A stretch of DNA of 8,875 nt from Nitrospinaceae bacterium (GTDB lineage: Bacteria; Nitrospinota; Nitrospinia; Nitrospinales; VA-1): NCBI GenBank assembly GCA_029261675.1, contig JAJDBA010000324.1, positions 1 to 8,875 on the forward strand. The letters run 5' to 3'. Within the stretch, counting starts at the first letter, position 1. Every line of letters begins with the position of its first letter. This document shows positions 1 to 5,974 of the stretch, piece by piece. A program made the translations under genes and the position numbers. The notes under the pieces are model-generated. The model made no database searches and was not told the origin of the DNA. It worked only from the letters and a program-made list of their open reading frames with translations.

Positions 1-161
1 AGGGGAAGATCTTGGGGAAGGAGATTATCCATTTTAGGATTGAACTTCAAATCCGCTGCCAGATAAACAGAAAATCCACTCAATACCAGCGCAACAATGA
101 GAAGCGTTCCTGGAAACTTTTCCGTAATATTTTTATAGCACCAACTTAGAATTGATTTCAT
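1..161 (-). CDS. RND/MMPL-family membrane transporter, N-terminal fragment (runs off the left edge)
   Basis: Reading leftward from an ATG at 161 gives 53 open codons to the window edge. The peptide begins MKSILSWCYKNITEKFPGTL, continues into one hydrophobic helix at about residues 19-35, and then reads LKFNPKMDNLLPQDLP. A short cytoplasmic start, one membrane helix, and a periplasmic segment with a 'D-x-LLP-x-D-x-P' signature is the usual opening of RND/MMPL exporters, including the HpnN-like hopanoid transporters. The full family protein is about 750-900 residues, so only the first few percent is visible and the substrate cannot be told. No convincing Shine-Dalgarno lies within 15 nt of the ATG. 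It follows the malic enzyme gene on the same strand after 124 bp, so it may be co-transcribed or have its own promoter (see 228-257). The family call is fairly firm; the HpnN subfamily is a guess. Confidence 0.7.
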   Translation of the reverse strand, partial: MKSILSWCYKNITEKFPGTLLIVALVLSGFSVYLAADLKFNPKMDNLLPQDLP

Positions 162-217
162 ATTTGTTGCGCGAATGGGAAGTTTAATCCGAGAGGATAA
201 ACCTGAATGGAAAAAGC

Positions 218-227
218 ACGTATACGT
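218..227. repeat. 10-bp perfect palindrome at the putative exporter start site
   Basis: ACGTATACGT is a perfect 10-bp palindrome flanked by A5 on the left (with an intervening GC) and T6 on the right. It lies directly downstream of the possible -10 at 228-233, overlapping the likely transcription start. That position would suit a repressor operator. Ten-base palindromes also occur by chance, so functional meaning is uncertain. Confidence 0.4.
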
Positions 228-257
228 TTTTTAGGTTAACACGAGGGGCTGGGTCAA
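228..257 (-). promoter_or_regulatory. possible sigma70-type promoter for the exporter gene
   Basis: On the minus strand TTGACC (252-257) is followed after 18 nt by TAAAAA (228-233). The -35 matches consensus at 5 of 6 positions and the -10 at 4 of 6. Transcription would start near 221, about 60 nt before the ATG at 161. This is a pattern match only; the gene may instead be read through from the malic enzyme gene, after which I see no terminator hairpin. Confidence 0.35.
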
Positions 258-285
258 TAAATGCTAATCAAAAGAATTCACATAT

Positions 286-1722
286 TTAGTCGAATTTTTT
301 CCTACCTCGATTGCGTGCTATTCCCGAGTCTCTAGCCGCTTTTACCACAGCATCTGCAACTTTTTTAACCACATCAGCATCGAAAACGCTCGGAATAATA
401 TAATCGGGTTGCAAATACTCATGGGAAATACACTCTGCTATAGCCTGTGCAGCAGCCATCTTCATTTCTTCGTTAATTTCTGTGGCCATACAATCTAAAG
501 CCCCGCGGAAAAGTCCGGGAAAGCACAACACATTATTTATTTGGTTCGGGTAATCACTACGCCCGGTAGCCATTATCGCCACATGCGGGGCGGCTTCTTC
601 TGGTAGTATTTCCGGCACCGGGTTCGCCAAAGCAAAAACTACGGGATCTTTTGCCATTTTTTTTAAATCTTCAACTTGCAATTGGCCCGGCCCTGAAACA
701 CCCAGAAAAAGATCTGCACCTGCGATGATGTCACTCATTTTTCCAGACAACCCCTCAGGATTAGTGTTTTCCGCGAACCAATTTTTAGCCTCGTTCAAAT
801 CTTCTCTGGATTTATTAATTGCGCCTTTTCGATCACAAACAATAATGTTATCTATTCCGAGTTGTTTGATCATTTTCGTGCACGCGGTGCCCGCTGCTCC
901 CGCGCCAAGAATAACCACTTTAACTTTTTGATGGCTTTTTCCTAAAAACTTGAACGCATTGATCAATGCGGCAGAAACAACAACGGCTGTCCCATGCTGA
1001 TCGTCATGAAAAACTGGAATATCCAGTTCTTCCTGAAGTCGTTTTTCAATTTCAAAACATTGCGGCGCAGCAATGTCCTCTAAATTTATTCCACCAAAAC
1101 CTGGTGCGATTGCTCGGACAGTCTGCACAATTTCATCGGTACTTTTTGCATTAAGACAAATGGGAAATGCATCTACCCCTGCAAATTCCTTGAATAACAT
1201 AGCTTTACCTTCCATAACTGGCATGGCAGCTTCCGGGCCAATATCCCCTAATCCGAGCACAGCAGTACCATCCGTTACAATAGCCACCGTATTACGTTTA
1301 ATGGTTAATTGATAAACCTCTTCTGGATTTTTATGAATCGCCATACAAACTCTTCCGACACCCGGCGTGTAGGCCATGGAAAGGTCATCCCGCGTTTTTA
1401 ATTCATTTCTACTGGTAACTTCAATTATCCCTCCAAGAAGCAGCAAAAATGAACTATCAGAATGATGTACCACTTCCACACCTTCAACTTGCCCAAGAGC
1501 CTCCACAATTTTTTGTCCGTGCTCCACTCCTGAAGTATAGATACTGATATCTCGAATGGAACCACCTTCAGTAAGCGGACGAACAATATCTACCGCACCA
1601 ATATGGCCTTCGAGATTAGCAATCTCAGTCATCACCCTAGGCAGAACTTGAGCCTGCCCCTCTATTTTTAATCTGACAACAATGCTATCGCCTGCATTGG
1701 GAGTGAATGCAGCTTTAGTCAT
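286..1722 (-). CDS. NAD(P)-dependent malic enzyme with N-terminal ACT domain
   Basis: Oxidatively decarboxylates malate to pyruvate and CO2 in the cytoplasm, reducing NAD(P)+, and so links the TCA cycle to pyruvate. The protein has 478 residues. Residues about 13-85 form an ACT-like regulatory domain. The catalytic part follows with SMAYTPGVG (115-123, Tyr118 as general acid), MEGKAMLFK (170-178, Lys173 as general base), the metal-binding NLEDIAAPQ (213-221, Glu215 and Asp216) and HDDQHGTAVV (239-248, Asp241), the Rossmann loop LGAGAAGTA (272-280), and ALANPVPE (364-371). All expected catalytic residues are present. Bacterial small-type malic enzymes are about 390-410 residues; the extra length is the ACT domain. 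The start is fixed by a strong Shine-Dalgarno, GAGGTGG, about 4 nt before the ATG. Asp293-Asp297 sits near the Rossmann strand end (NIIVCDRKG), which fits NAD preference, but cofactor use is an inference. No terminator is visible after the stop at 286. Confidence 0.93.
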   Translation of the reverse strand: MTKAAFTPNAGDSIVVRLKIEGQAQVLPRVMTEIANLEGHIGAVDIVRPLTEGGSIRDISIYTSGVEHGQKIVEALGQVEGVEVVHHSDSSFLLLLGGIIEVTSRNELKTRDDLSMAYTPGVGRVCMAIHKNPEEVYQLTIKRNTVAIVTDGTAVLGLGDIGPEAAMPVMEGKAMLFKEFAGVDAFPICLNAKSTDEIVQTVRAIAPGFGGINLEDIAAPQCFEIEKRLQEELDIPVFHDDQHGTAVVVSAALINAFKFLGKSHQKVKVVILGAGAAGTACTKMIKQLGIDNIIVCDRKGAINKSREDLNEAKNWFAENTNPEGLSGKMSDIIAGADLFLGVSGPGQLQVEDLKKMAKDPVVFALANPVPEILPEEAAPHVAIMATGRSDYPNQINNVLCFPGLFRGALDCMATEINEEMKMAAAQAIAECISHEYLQPDYIIPSVFDADVVKKVADAVVKAARDSGIARNRGRKKFD

Positions 1723-1965
1723 ATTCCACCTCGGAGTTCTGGATTGAAGAAATAAATTTTGGGAGCACTATGAGTCACATGTAGCATATTACAATCTCAA
1801 ACAACAAACTCTAGCCGTTGCACACGATACAATGAGGCTTTTCTTTGGATATTGCAAACAGGAATTAAATGGCCTACCATACTTCCGATTTTGTCTCCGA
1901 AATACGGTTTGTTCCCAAAACAAAGAATAATCACCAACCTCAGCACTCTATAAAGGTTTGTCAGA
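1723..1965. other. intergenic region between divergent malic enzyme and methyltransferase genes
   Basis: These 243 bp separate two divergently transcribed genes and must hold both promoters. The Shine-Dalgarno of malic enzyme is at 1727-1733 and that of the methyltransferase (AAAGG) at 1952-1956. A weak inverted repeat, TTTGTT/AACAAA, lies at 1908-1924. I could not pick a convincing -35/-10 pair on either strand. Open frames crossing this region in either direction look like chance and are not annotated. Confidence 0.5.
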
Positions 1966-2925
1966 ATGCTACTGTCTGCTTTCGAATCCTCACGAAGCGA
2001 ACGAATCCCCTGCGTATGCTGCGGTTCGTTGAAATTCACCCCAGTACACCTTCGTGAAGATAAAACACTGGTCGTTCATTGCGAGGAATGTCATCTGAAA
2101 TTTGTCAATCCATTGCCTACCGTAGCAGCGATGCAGGAAAATTACCAAAAAGAGATGACGGGTAATGAAGCAGAATCGGGGCTTCACTCACGATACATCC
2201 TTGAAAGACAAGCACGCATCAAATCTTTCTCGAAACTTTACAACTCCCGGTTAAGCCTTATAGAAAGTTTATACTCAGGCAAAGGCAATTTATTGGATAT
2301 TGGATGCGGGGCGGGATTTTTTCTTAACTGCGCCAAAGAGAGGGGTTGGAATTGTCATGGATTGGAGATCCTGCCTGAGTATATCAAGTTTGCCCAGGAA
2401 AATTTTGCACTGGAAAACCTTCGTCTCGAATCATTAGACGAGTCTCTTTCCTATGATGCGAACACCTTCGATGTCATCACCCTTTGGGATCTCATTGAGC
2501 ACTTGCGGAATCCTCTTGACTGTCTAAAGAGAATTCATCATGTCATGAAACCAGGTGGACTTTTGGTAATGTGGACTCCGAATGTTAAAAATGCTGTCTT
2601 TTTGAAAGAGAACTGGATTGGCTACGAAACCCTTCAACATTTCTATTTTTTTTCCAGAGATAGTCTGAACCAGATGTTGGAAAAGGCAGGCTTTAAAATT
2701 GTTCATTTAGAAACGAACAAGGCAAGAAAAGGGCTACTGAACCAAAAAGGTTTTAACGCCTACAATGATTCAGCAAAGCCCAATAACATTATGGAAAAGT
2801 TCCTGCGATCAGCAAAAAGGGACTTTAAAAATACTCTAAATCCGCTGACATACATAGGCCCCTTGTTTGATATGGCGGGCTACGGTTTCAATTTGTATAT
2901 CATTGCATCAAAGCAAGGGGATTGA
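1966..2925 (+). CDS. class I SAM-dependent methyltransferase with N-terminal zinc-ribbon-like module
   Basis: 319 residues. The N-terminus carries paired cysteines, C16-x-x-C19-G and C39-E-E-C42, followed by 'LKFVNPLPT' (44-52), the usual zinc-ribbon start seen in many standalone methyltransferases next to polysaccharide or lipid genes. The SAM-binding core follows: motif I LLDIGCGAGFFL (109-120), the acidic end of beta-2 at Glu134, FDVITLWDLIEHL (168-180) for motif II/III, and KPGGLLVM (195-202). A 'LQHFYFFSRDSL' stretch (223-234) resembles the post-motif region of Methyltransf_23-type enzymes acting on small molecules or glycan/lipid precursors. The substrate cannot be read from the sequence. 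AAAGG at 1952-1956, 9 nt before the ATG, supports the start. The gene stands alone on its strand; it converges on the cold-shock gene, and the hairpins beyond its stop lack a T-run in its direction. Confidence 0.85.
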   Translation: MLLSAFESSRSERIPCVCCGSLKFTPVHLREDKTLVVHCEECHLKFVNPLPTVAAMQENYQKEMTGNEAESGLHSRYILERQARIKSFSKLYNSRLSLIESLYSGKGNLLDIGCGAGFFLNCAKERGWNCHGLEILPEYIKFAQENFALENLRLESLDESLSYDANTFDVITLWDLIEHLRNPLDCLKRIHHVMKPGGLLVMWTPNVKNAVFLKENWIGYETLQHFYFFSRDSLNQMLEKAGFKIVHLETNKARKGLLNQKGFNAYNDSAKPNNIMEKFLRSAKRDFKNTLNPLTYIGPLFDMAGYGFNLYIIASKQGD

Positions 2926-2937
2926 TCTACAGAAAAA

Positions 2938-2958
2938 GCAAAGAGGCGGCTTCTTTGC
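2938..2958 (-). terminator. second hairpin of a tandem terminator
   Basis: GCAAAGA (2938-2944) and TCTTTGC (2952-2958) form a perfect 7-bp stem around a 7-nt GC-rich loop. In the leftward direction it is followed directly by TTTTTCT (2937-2931). It is placed about 8 nt after the T-run of the stronger hairpin at 2967-2996, and so would catch polymerases that escape it. On the plus strand it is followed by ACAAAAAAAA, so it is a poor intrinsic terminator for the methyltransferase gene. Confidence 0.65.
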
Positions 2959-2966
2959 ACAAAAAA

Positions 2967-2996
2967 AACCGGCAGGGCATGAAAGCCCTACCGGTT
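2967..2996 (-). terminator. intrinsic terminator of the cold-shock gene (first of two)
   Basis: On the minus strand, AACCGGTAGGGC and GCCCTGCCGGTT form a 12-bp stem with one G-U pair and a 6-nt loop. The right arm ends in the T-run complementary to eight A at 2961-2968. It lies about 20 nt after the stop of the cold-shock gene. On the plus strand the hairpin is followed by AAACAATC rather than T, so it is built for the leftward transcript. Confidence 0.9.
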
Positions 2997-3016
2997 AAAC
3001 AATCTCGCAAAAAAAT

Positions 3017-3217
3017 TTATTTCGGAATTACTTTTGAAGCTTGTGGTCCTTTTTGGCCCATGCTTTTTTCGAATTCCACGTCTTGACCCTCTTTCAAGGT
3101 TTTGAAACCATCTCCCTGAATTTCAGAAAAATGTACGAAACAATCTTCCCCGTCGCTTGACTCGATAAATCCATAACCCTTACTATCATTAAACCACTTT
3201 ACTTTTCCTTCAGCCAT
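3017..3217 (-). CDS. CspA-family cold-shock protein / RNA chaperone
   Basis: A 66-residue single cold-shock domain, the normal size for the family. It opens MAEGKVKWFNDSKGYGFIES and contains RNP1 (KGYGFI, 13-18) and RNP2 (CFVHFSEI, 26-33), the aromatic strands that bind single-stranded RNA or DNA; the C-terminus GPQASKVIPK is also typical. Such proteins melt secondary structure in mRNA, and act in cold adaptation or as constitutive chaperones. The start at 3217 is chosen over the upstream in-frame ATG at 3319 because family members begin here and because GGAGGT (3226-3231) lies 8 nt before this ATG. A tandem terminator follows. The gene is downstream of the UPF0104 gene on the same strand, 199 bp away, and that spacer carries its own possible promoter, so it is probably a single-gene transcript. 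Confidence 0.95.
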   Translation of the reverse strand: MAEGKVKWFNDSKGYGFIESSDGEDCFVHFSEIQGDGFKTLKEGQDVEFEKSMGQKGPQASKVIPK

Positions 3218-3225
3218 ACCCAATA

Positions 3226-3231
3226 ACCTCC
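3226..3231 (-). promoter_or_regulatory. Shine-Dalgarno deciding the cold-shock gene start
   Basis: GGAGGT on the minus strand, 8 nt before the ATG at 3217. It settles the choice between the 66-residue reading and a 100-residue reading that begins at 3319 and has no comparable site. Confidence 0.85.
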
Positions 3232-3273
3232 AACAATAAATAAGTAGGAAAGGAGTGTTACAGAATGCACCTT

Positions 3274-3300
3274 CCCGTAATTTTAACCCGGAAATTTTAA
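3274..3300 (-). repeat. two adjoining imperfect direct repeats upstream of the cold-shock gene
   Basis: On the minus strand TTAAAATTTCCGGG (3300-3287) is followed at once by TTAAAATTACGGG (3286-3274). The two copies differ by one base insertion and one change. The first copy contains a possible extended -10 element, TGTTAAAAT (3302-3294), which would start transcription near 3287 and give a leader of about 70 nt; the second copy would then lie at the very start of the leader. No good -35 is present at the right distance. Confidence 0.5.
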
Positions 3301-3416
3301 CATAAAATCCCCTCCCCACCTAGCTTAAACCGATCAAAAAAGCCACCCGCCCAAAATCCCAAAAGAACCAGATGATGAAATTTAAACCAATATATTCAAA
3401 TACTTATAAACAACCC

Positions 3417-4394
3417 TCACTCTAGACTCGCTCGTTTCTTATACTTTCCATTTAACAAATTCAGAGATTGGGCTAAAAGAATCACCCAACCGGTACCTGC
3501 CATAGGTATCAGAAAACAAATGTGTTGCAACAATGCCAAGCTCAATGCCATCTCTGGCGACAACCCTGAAAATTTATAAATTAAAAATGCGGTTGCTTCG
3601 TAAACACCAAAATTTCCAGGGGTCAGAGGCAAAATTGTGGCAAGGTTTAACGCTGCCATAACCAAAATCGTAGTCCAAAAGGGAAGCTCTTGTCCCAGAC
3701 TTTTTTGCGCCGCCCATATTCCCAATGCCTGTAATGCCATCATGATTAATGCCAAAAACAGACCTGCGCTAAATACTCGGTAATCTTTCAACAGTTCCAA
3801 GTGTCCAGCCCATTGTGATACAAATTTTTTTACTCTGAACAAAATAGATGGTGAAATCTCTTCATCCTCACTTGCAATCTTTGGGATCTTATGTGCGGCA
3901 TAAAACATAAACGCCGAGAATATTGCAATCAACACGATAAAAACCGTAATTCCTTGTCGCATTTGCTCTGGCAAGGGAGAAAAACTGGCTGCCAATGTAA
4001 GAACCACAACTTTAACAATTCCTTCCATCATCTGATCCAGCGCCAGCACAGATAAGGCCACCGAATGTTTCAACTTAGCCAGACGTGCCAGCAAAACAAG
4101 GCCTACCGCATGTCCCCCCGGAAACGGCAGAGTATTGCATGAAGTGGACATGAAGGTATTGGCCTGAAACAGCTTTGAAAAAGAGACCGAAATATTTTTG
4201 GGGACAAGGATATTCCATAACGAAGTCCACACCAACAAAATCGACAGATTGAACAAAATAGCAACAACCAGCCATCTGGAGTGAGCGGTTTCTATCTCTT
4301 TCCAGGTTCGATTAAGGTCAGCCGTCTTAAAGAACTCATAAAAAAAGTACGCAGCAAGAGACCAAATTACGGCAAAGATAATTTTCTTTTTCAA
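3417..4394 (-). CDS. UPF0104 / YbhN-type membrane protein (LPG synthase transmembrane-domain family, flippase-like)
   Basis: A 325-residue integral membrane protein. Hydrophobic segments are seen at about 4-20, 41-61, 114-136, 149-167, 208-229, 239-257 and 285-313. Family signatures are NTLPFPGGHAVGLVLLARL (87-105) and, near the C-terminus, TILPLTPGNFGVYEA (253-267), the conserved 'LPxTPGxxGxxE' of the domain that flips lysylphosphatidylglycerol in MprF. Proteins of this size lack the aminoacyl-transferase half, and are thought to move lipids or lipid-linked molecules; the substrate here is unknown. The start appears to be TTG (4394-4392), giving MKKKIIFAVIWSLAAYFFYE with the lysines expected before helix 1; AGG lies 9 nt upstream. 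No in-frame ATG is available until after the second helix. An ATG 8 nt upstream is in another frame and closes after three codons, overlapping this start. Confidence 0.85.
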   Translation of the reverse strand: MKKKIIFAVIWSLAAYFFYEFFKTADLNRTWKEIETAHSRWLVVAILFNLSILLVWTSLWNILVPKNISVSFSKLFQANTFMSTSCNTLPFPGGHAVGLVLLARLAKLKHSVALSVLALDQMMEGIVKVVVLTLAASFSPLPEQMRQGITVFIVLIAIFSAFMFYAAHKIPKIASEDEEISPSILFRVKKFVSQWAGHLELLKDYRVFSAGLFLALIMMALQALGIWAAQKSLGQELPFWTTILVMAALNLATILPLTPGNFGVYEATAFLIYKFSGLSPEMALSLALLQHICFLIPMAGTGWVILLAQSLNLLNGKYKKRASLE

Positions 4395-4471
4395 TCCAAC
4401 ATACCTGAATTTATTAGTTGCAATGGGTAGGACAATAAAAAGCCTTTAAACCCGGAATTCCCAAGAACATA

Positions 4472-4477
4472 ATTATA
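4472..4477 (-). promoter_or_regulatory. possible -10 element of the UPF0104 gene
   Basis: TATAAT, a perfect -10 hexamer, is found on the minus strand 78 nt before the TTG start. No recognisable -35 lies 16-18 nt further upstream, so the call is weak. The 5' leader would be about 70 nt. Confidence 0.3.
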
Positions 4478-4541
4478 ACCCCCGGCGTATAAAAATTGTT
4501 TGAATTTCATACACTTACAAATCAACGGCTCATAGAATAAA

Positions 4542-4563
4542 AAAGTTTCGCGTGGTAAACTTT
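4542..4563. repeat. 7-bp inverted repeat in the divergent control region
   Basis: AAAGTTT (4542-4548) and AAACTTT (4557-4563) are perfect inverted copies separated by CGCGTGGT. The element lies just downstream of a possible plus-strand -10, TAGAAT (4533-4538), and about 50 nt before the 25-codon ORF. It could be an operator for the transporter transcript or a hairpin at the start of its leader. There is no T-run suggesting a terminator. Confidence 0.35.
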
Positions 4564-4612
4564 CACAGAAATCATTACCATCCAGCTCTATTGCGACCGA
4601 AAAGGATTAAAA

Positions 4613-4690
4613 ATGACGAAAAAAATATTTCCGGTGAAAGACGAAAAAAAAGTTATTGATTTGATTTCAAACAAAGACCTTAACTTATAA
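4613..4690 (+). CDS. 25-residue upstream ORF, in frame with and abutting the CNT transporter gene
   Basis: ATG at 4613 is preceded by AAAGGA (4601-4606) with a 6-nt spacer, a better ribosome site than anything before the transporter. The ORF encodes 25 residues, opening MTKKIFPVKDEKK and closing DLISNKDLNL, hydrophilic and rich in lysine, and ends in TAA at 4688-4690. The next base is the A of the transporter ATG, so both are in the same frame, separated by one stop codon. Similar CNT proteins begin at about the transporter's own ATG, so this is probably a short leader ORF that couples translation, rather than a missing N-terminus. I do not recognise the peptide. Alternatives are stop-codon readthrough or a chance ORF that happens to lend its ribosome site. 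Confidence 0.5.
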   Translation: MTKKIFPVKDEKKVIDLISNKDLNL

Positions 4691-5971
4691 ATGGAAGACT
4701 CTACCTATCGTTTAATTTCCCTAAGCGGTTTTTTCGTTATCGCCAGTATTGCGTGGATGACCGGTGCCCGTACCAAAATCAAAATTGCAACAATTGTGGG
4801 TAGCATCTCCCTTGCATGGGCATTAGGCGCTTTAACATTCTGGTTTTCAGGATCCAGAGTTGCTCTGGAATGGATCAATGATTTTCTGATTTCCCTACTG
4901 AGCGCCTCTCAAAAAGGTTCCATATTTTTATTCGGCCCTCTCGCTCTCAGCCCCGGCCAAGCATTGGCTGATGGTACTCCCTCTATTGGATTCGTTCTCG
5001 CTTTCCAGATATTTCCCACAGTCATTTTCTTCTCCGCCCTGATTGGCGGATTATATAACTTGGGCATCATGCAAAAAATAGTTCGCCTCTTCTCAAGAGC
5101 CTTTTACCGGATCCTTTCCTTATCAGGAGCAGAATCGCTAGCCGCTTCGGCCAACTTATTTTTTGGAGTTGAATCAGGCTTAACCGTACGCCCTTATTTA
5201 AATAAAATGACTCGGTCAGAGCTATTAACCCTAATGACCTGCATGATGGCTACGGTTGCCAGCACTGTAATGGGTATTTATGTTATTGCCCTGCACAAAA
5301 TTTTTCCTAATATTGCGGGGCATCTTGTTTCCGCTTCGCTGATATCCATCCCGTGCGCCATATTGGTCAGTAAACTTTTTTGCCCTGAACAAGAACAACC
5401 AGAAACTCTTGGAGAGATTCGCGATGATGGCGGCGACAATTTAAATCAGACCAACTTAATGAATGCATTTGTCGAAGGAGGAAGCCAAGGGGTAAAAATG
5501 GCCGTTGGAATTGCAACAGTTCTCATTATCGTATTAGGCTTGGAAGCGTTATTCGATCTTATGCTAGGCAAGCTTCCCGATTTCCAGGGGCAGCCTTTTT
5601 CTGCAACCCGACTACTGGGGTGGGTCACATTCCCTTTTACTATCTTGCTTGGTCTAAGACCCGAGGAATGGGAAATAGCCTCGCAAATTCTAGGCTCACG
5701 GTTTATTGAAACAGAAGTCTCTGCTTATTTCTCACTCGCATCCATCCAAGCGACCGATTCGGCACTCACTATGCGTTCCATGACTATTTTGACTTATGGC
5801 TTGTGCGGCTTTGTTCATATTTCCAGCATGGGAATTTTTATGGGCGGCCTTTCAGTATTAGTGCCTTCACGCGCCCAAGAAATTTCACTTGTTGGATTAC
5901 AAGCCTTATGGACCTCTTTCCTGGCAACCCTATTAACAGGATGTATTGCAGGGAGCCTTGTCCTAACTTAA
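4691..5971 (+). CDS. CNT-family (NupC-like) concentrative nucleoside transporter homologue with altered binding residues
   Basis: A 426-residue inner-membrane protein, close to the usual 400-425 for bacterial CNTs, which import nucleosides with H+ or Na+. It opens YRLISLSGFFVIASIAWMTG (6-25) like other family members. The Nucleos_tra2 core is clear: FPTVIFFSALIGGLYNLGIM (108-127), SGAESLAASANLFFG (145-159), VRPYLNKMTRSEL (166-178), and near the end GFVHISSMGIFMGGL (373-387), VPSRAQE (391-397) and LTGCIAG (415-421). Compared with Vibrio cholerae CNT, as I recall it, the base-binding GQTEAPL is replaced by GVESGL (159-164), one residue shorter; the ribose-binding Glu is kept (Glu342 in TEVSAY), Asn is replaced by His376, and the serine is kept (Ser379). 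Family membership is firm; transport of ordinary nucleosides is not. No strong Shine-Dalgarno precedes its ATG, so translation probably depends on the upstream ORF. Its stop lies 3 bp from that of the convergent binding-protein gene. Confidence 0.88.
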   Translation: MEDSTYRLISLSGFFVIASIAWMTGARTKIKIATIVGSISLAWALGALTFWFSGSRVALEWINDFLISLLSASQKGSIFLFGPLALSPGQALADGTPSIGFVLAFQIFPTVIFFSALIGGLYNLGIMQKIVRLFSRAFYRILSLSGAESLAASANLFFGVESGLTVRPYLNKMTRSELLTLMTCMMATVASTVMGIYVIALHKIFPNIAGHLVSASLISIPCAILVSKLFCPEQEQPETLGEIRDDGGDNLNQTNLMNAFVEGGSQGVKMAVGIATVLIIVLGLEALFDLMLGKLPDFQGQPFSATRLLGWVTFPFTILLGLRPEEWEIASQILGSRFIETEVSAYFSLASIQATDSALTMRSMTILTYGLCGFVHISSMGIFMGGLSVLVPSRAQEISLVGLQALWTSFLATLLTGCIAGSLVLT

Positions 5972-5974
5972 AAA

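Noticed and set aside
725..1312. Several plus-strand open frames within the malic enzyme gene
   Set aside because: They are antisense to conserved catalytic blocks and have no ribosome sites or motifs.
1797..2039. 80-residue minus-strand open frame upstream of and antisense to the methyltransferase start
   Set aside because: No ribosome site, no recognisable motif, and it overlaps the zinc-ribbon coding sequence on the other strand.
3218..3319. 34-residue N-terminal extension of the cold-shock protein
   Set aside because: Cold-shock proteins begin at MAEGKVKWF, and GGAGGT lies before that ATG; the extension is better explained as promoter, repeat and leader.
3320..3360. Terminator for the UPF0104 gene in the run of T (minus strand) near 3335-3341
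   Set aside because: The G-rich stretch before the T-run has no complementary arm to form a stem.
4613..4690. The 25-codon ORF as the true N-terminus of the transporter interrupted by a nonsense mutation
   Set aside because: The transporter's own ATG gives a normal family-type start and full length, so nothing appears to be missing.
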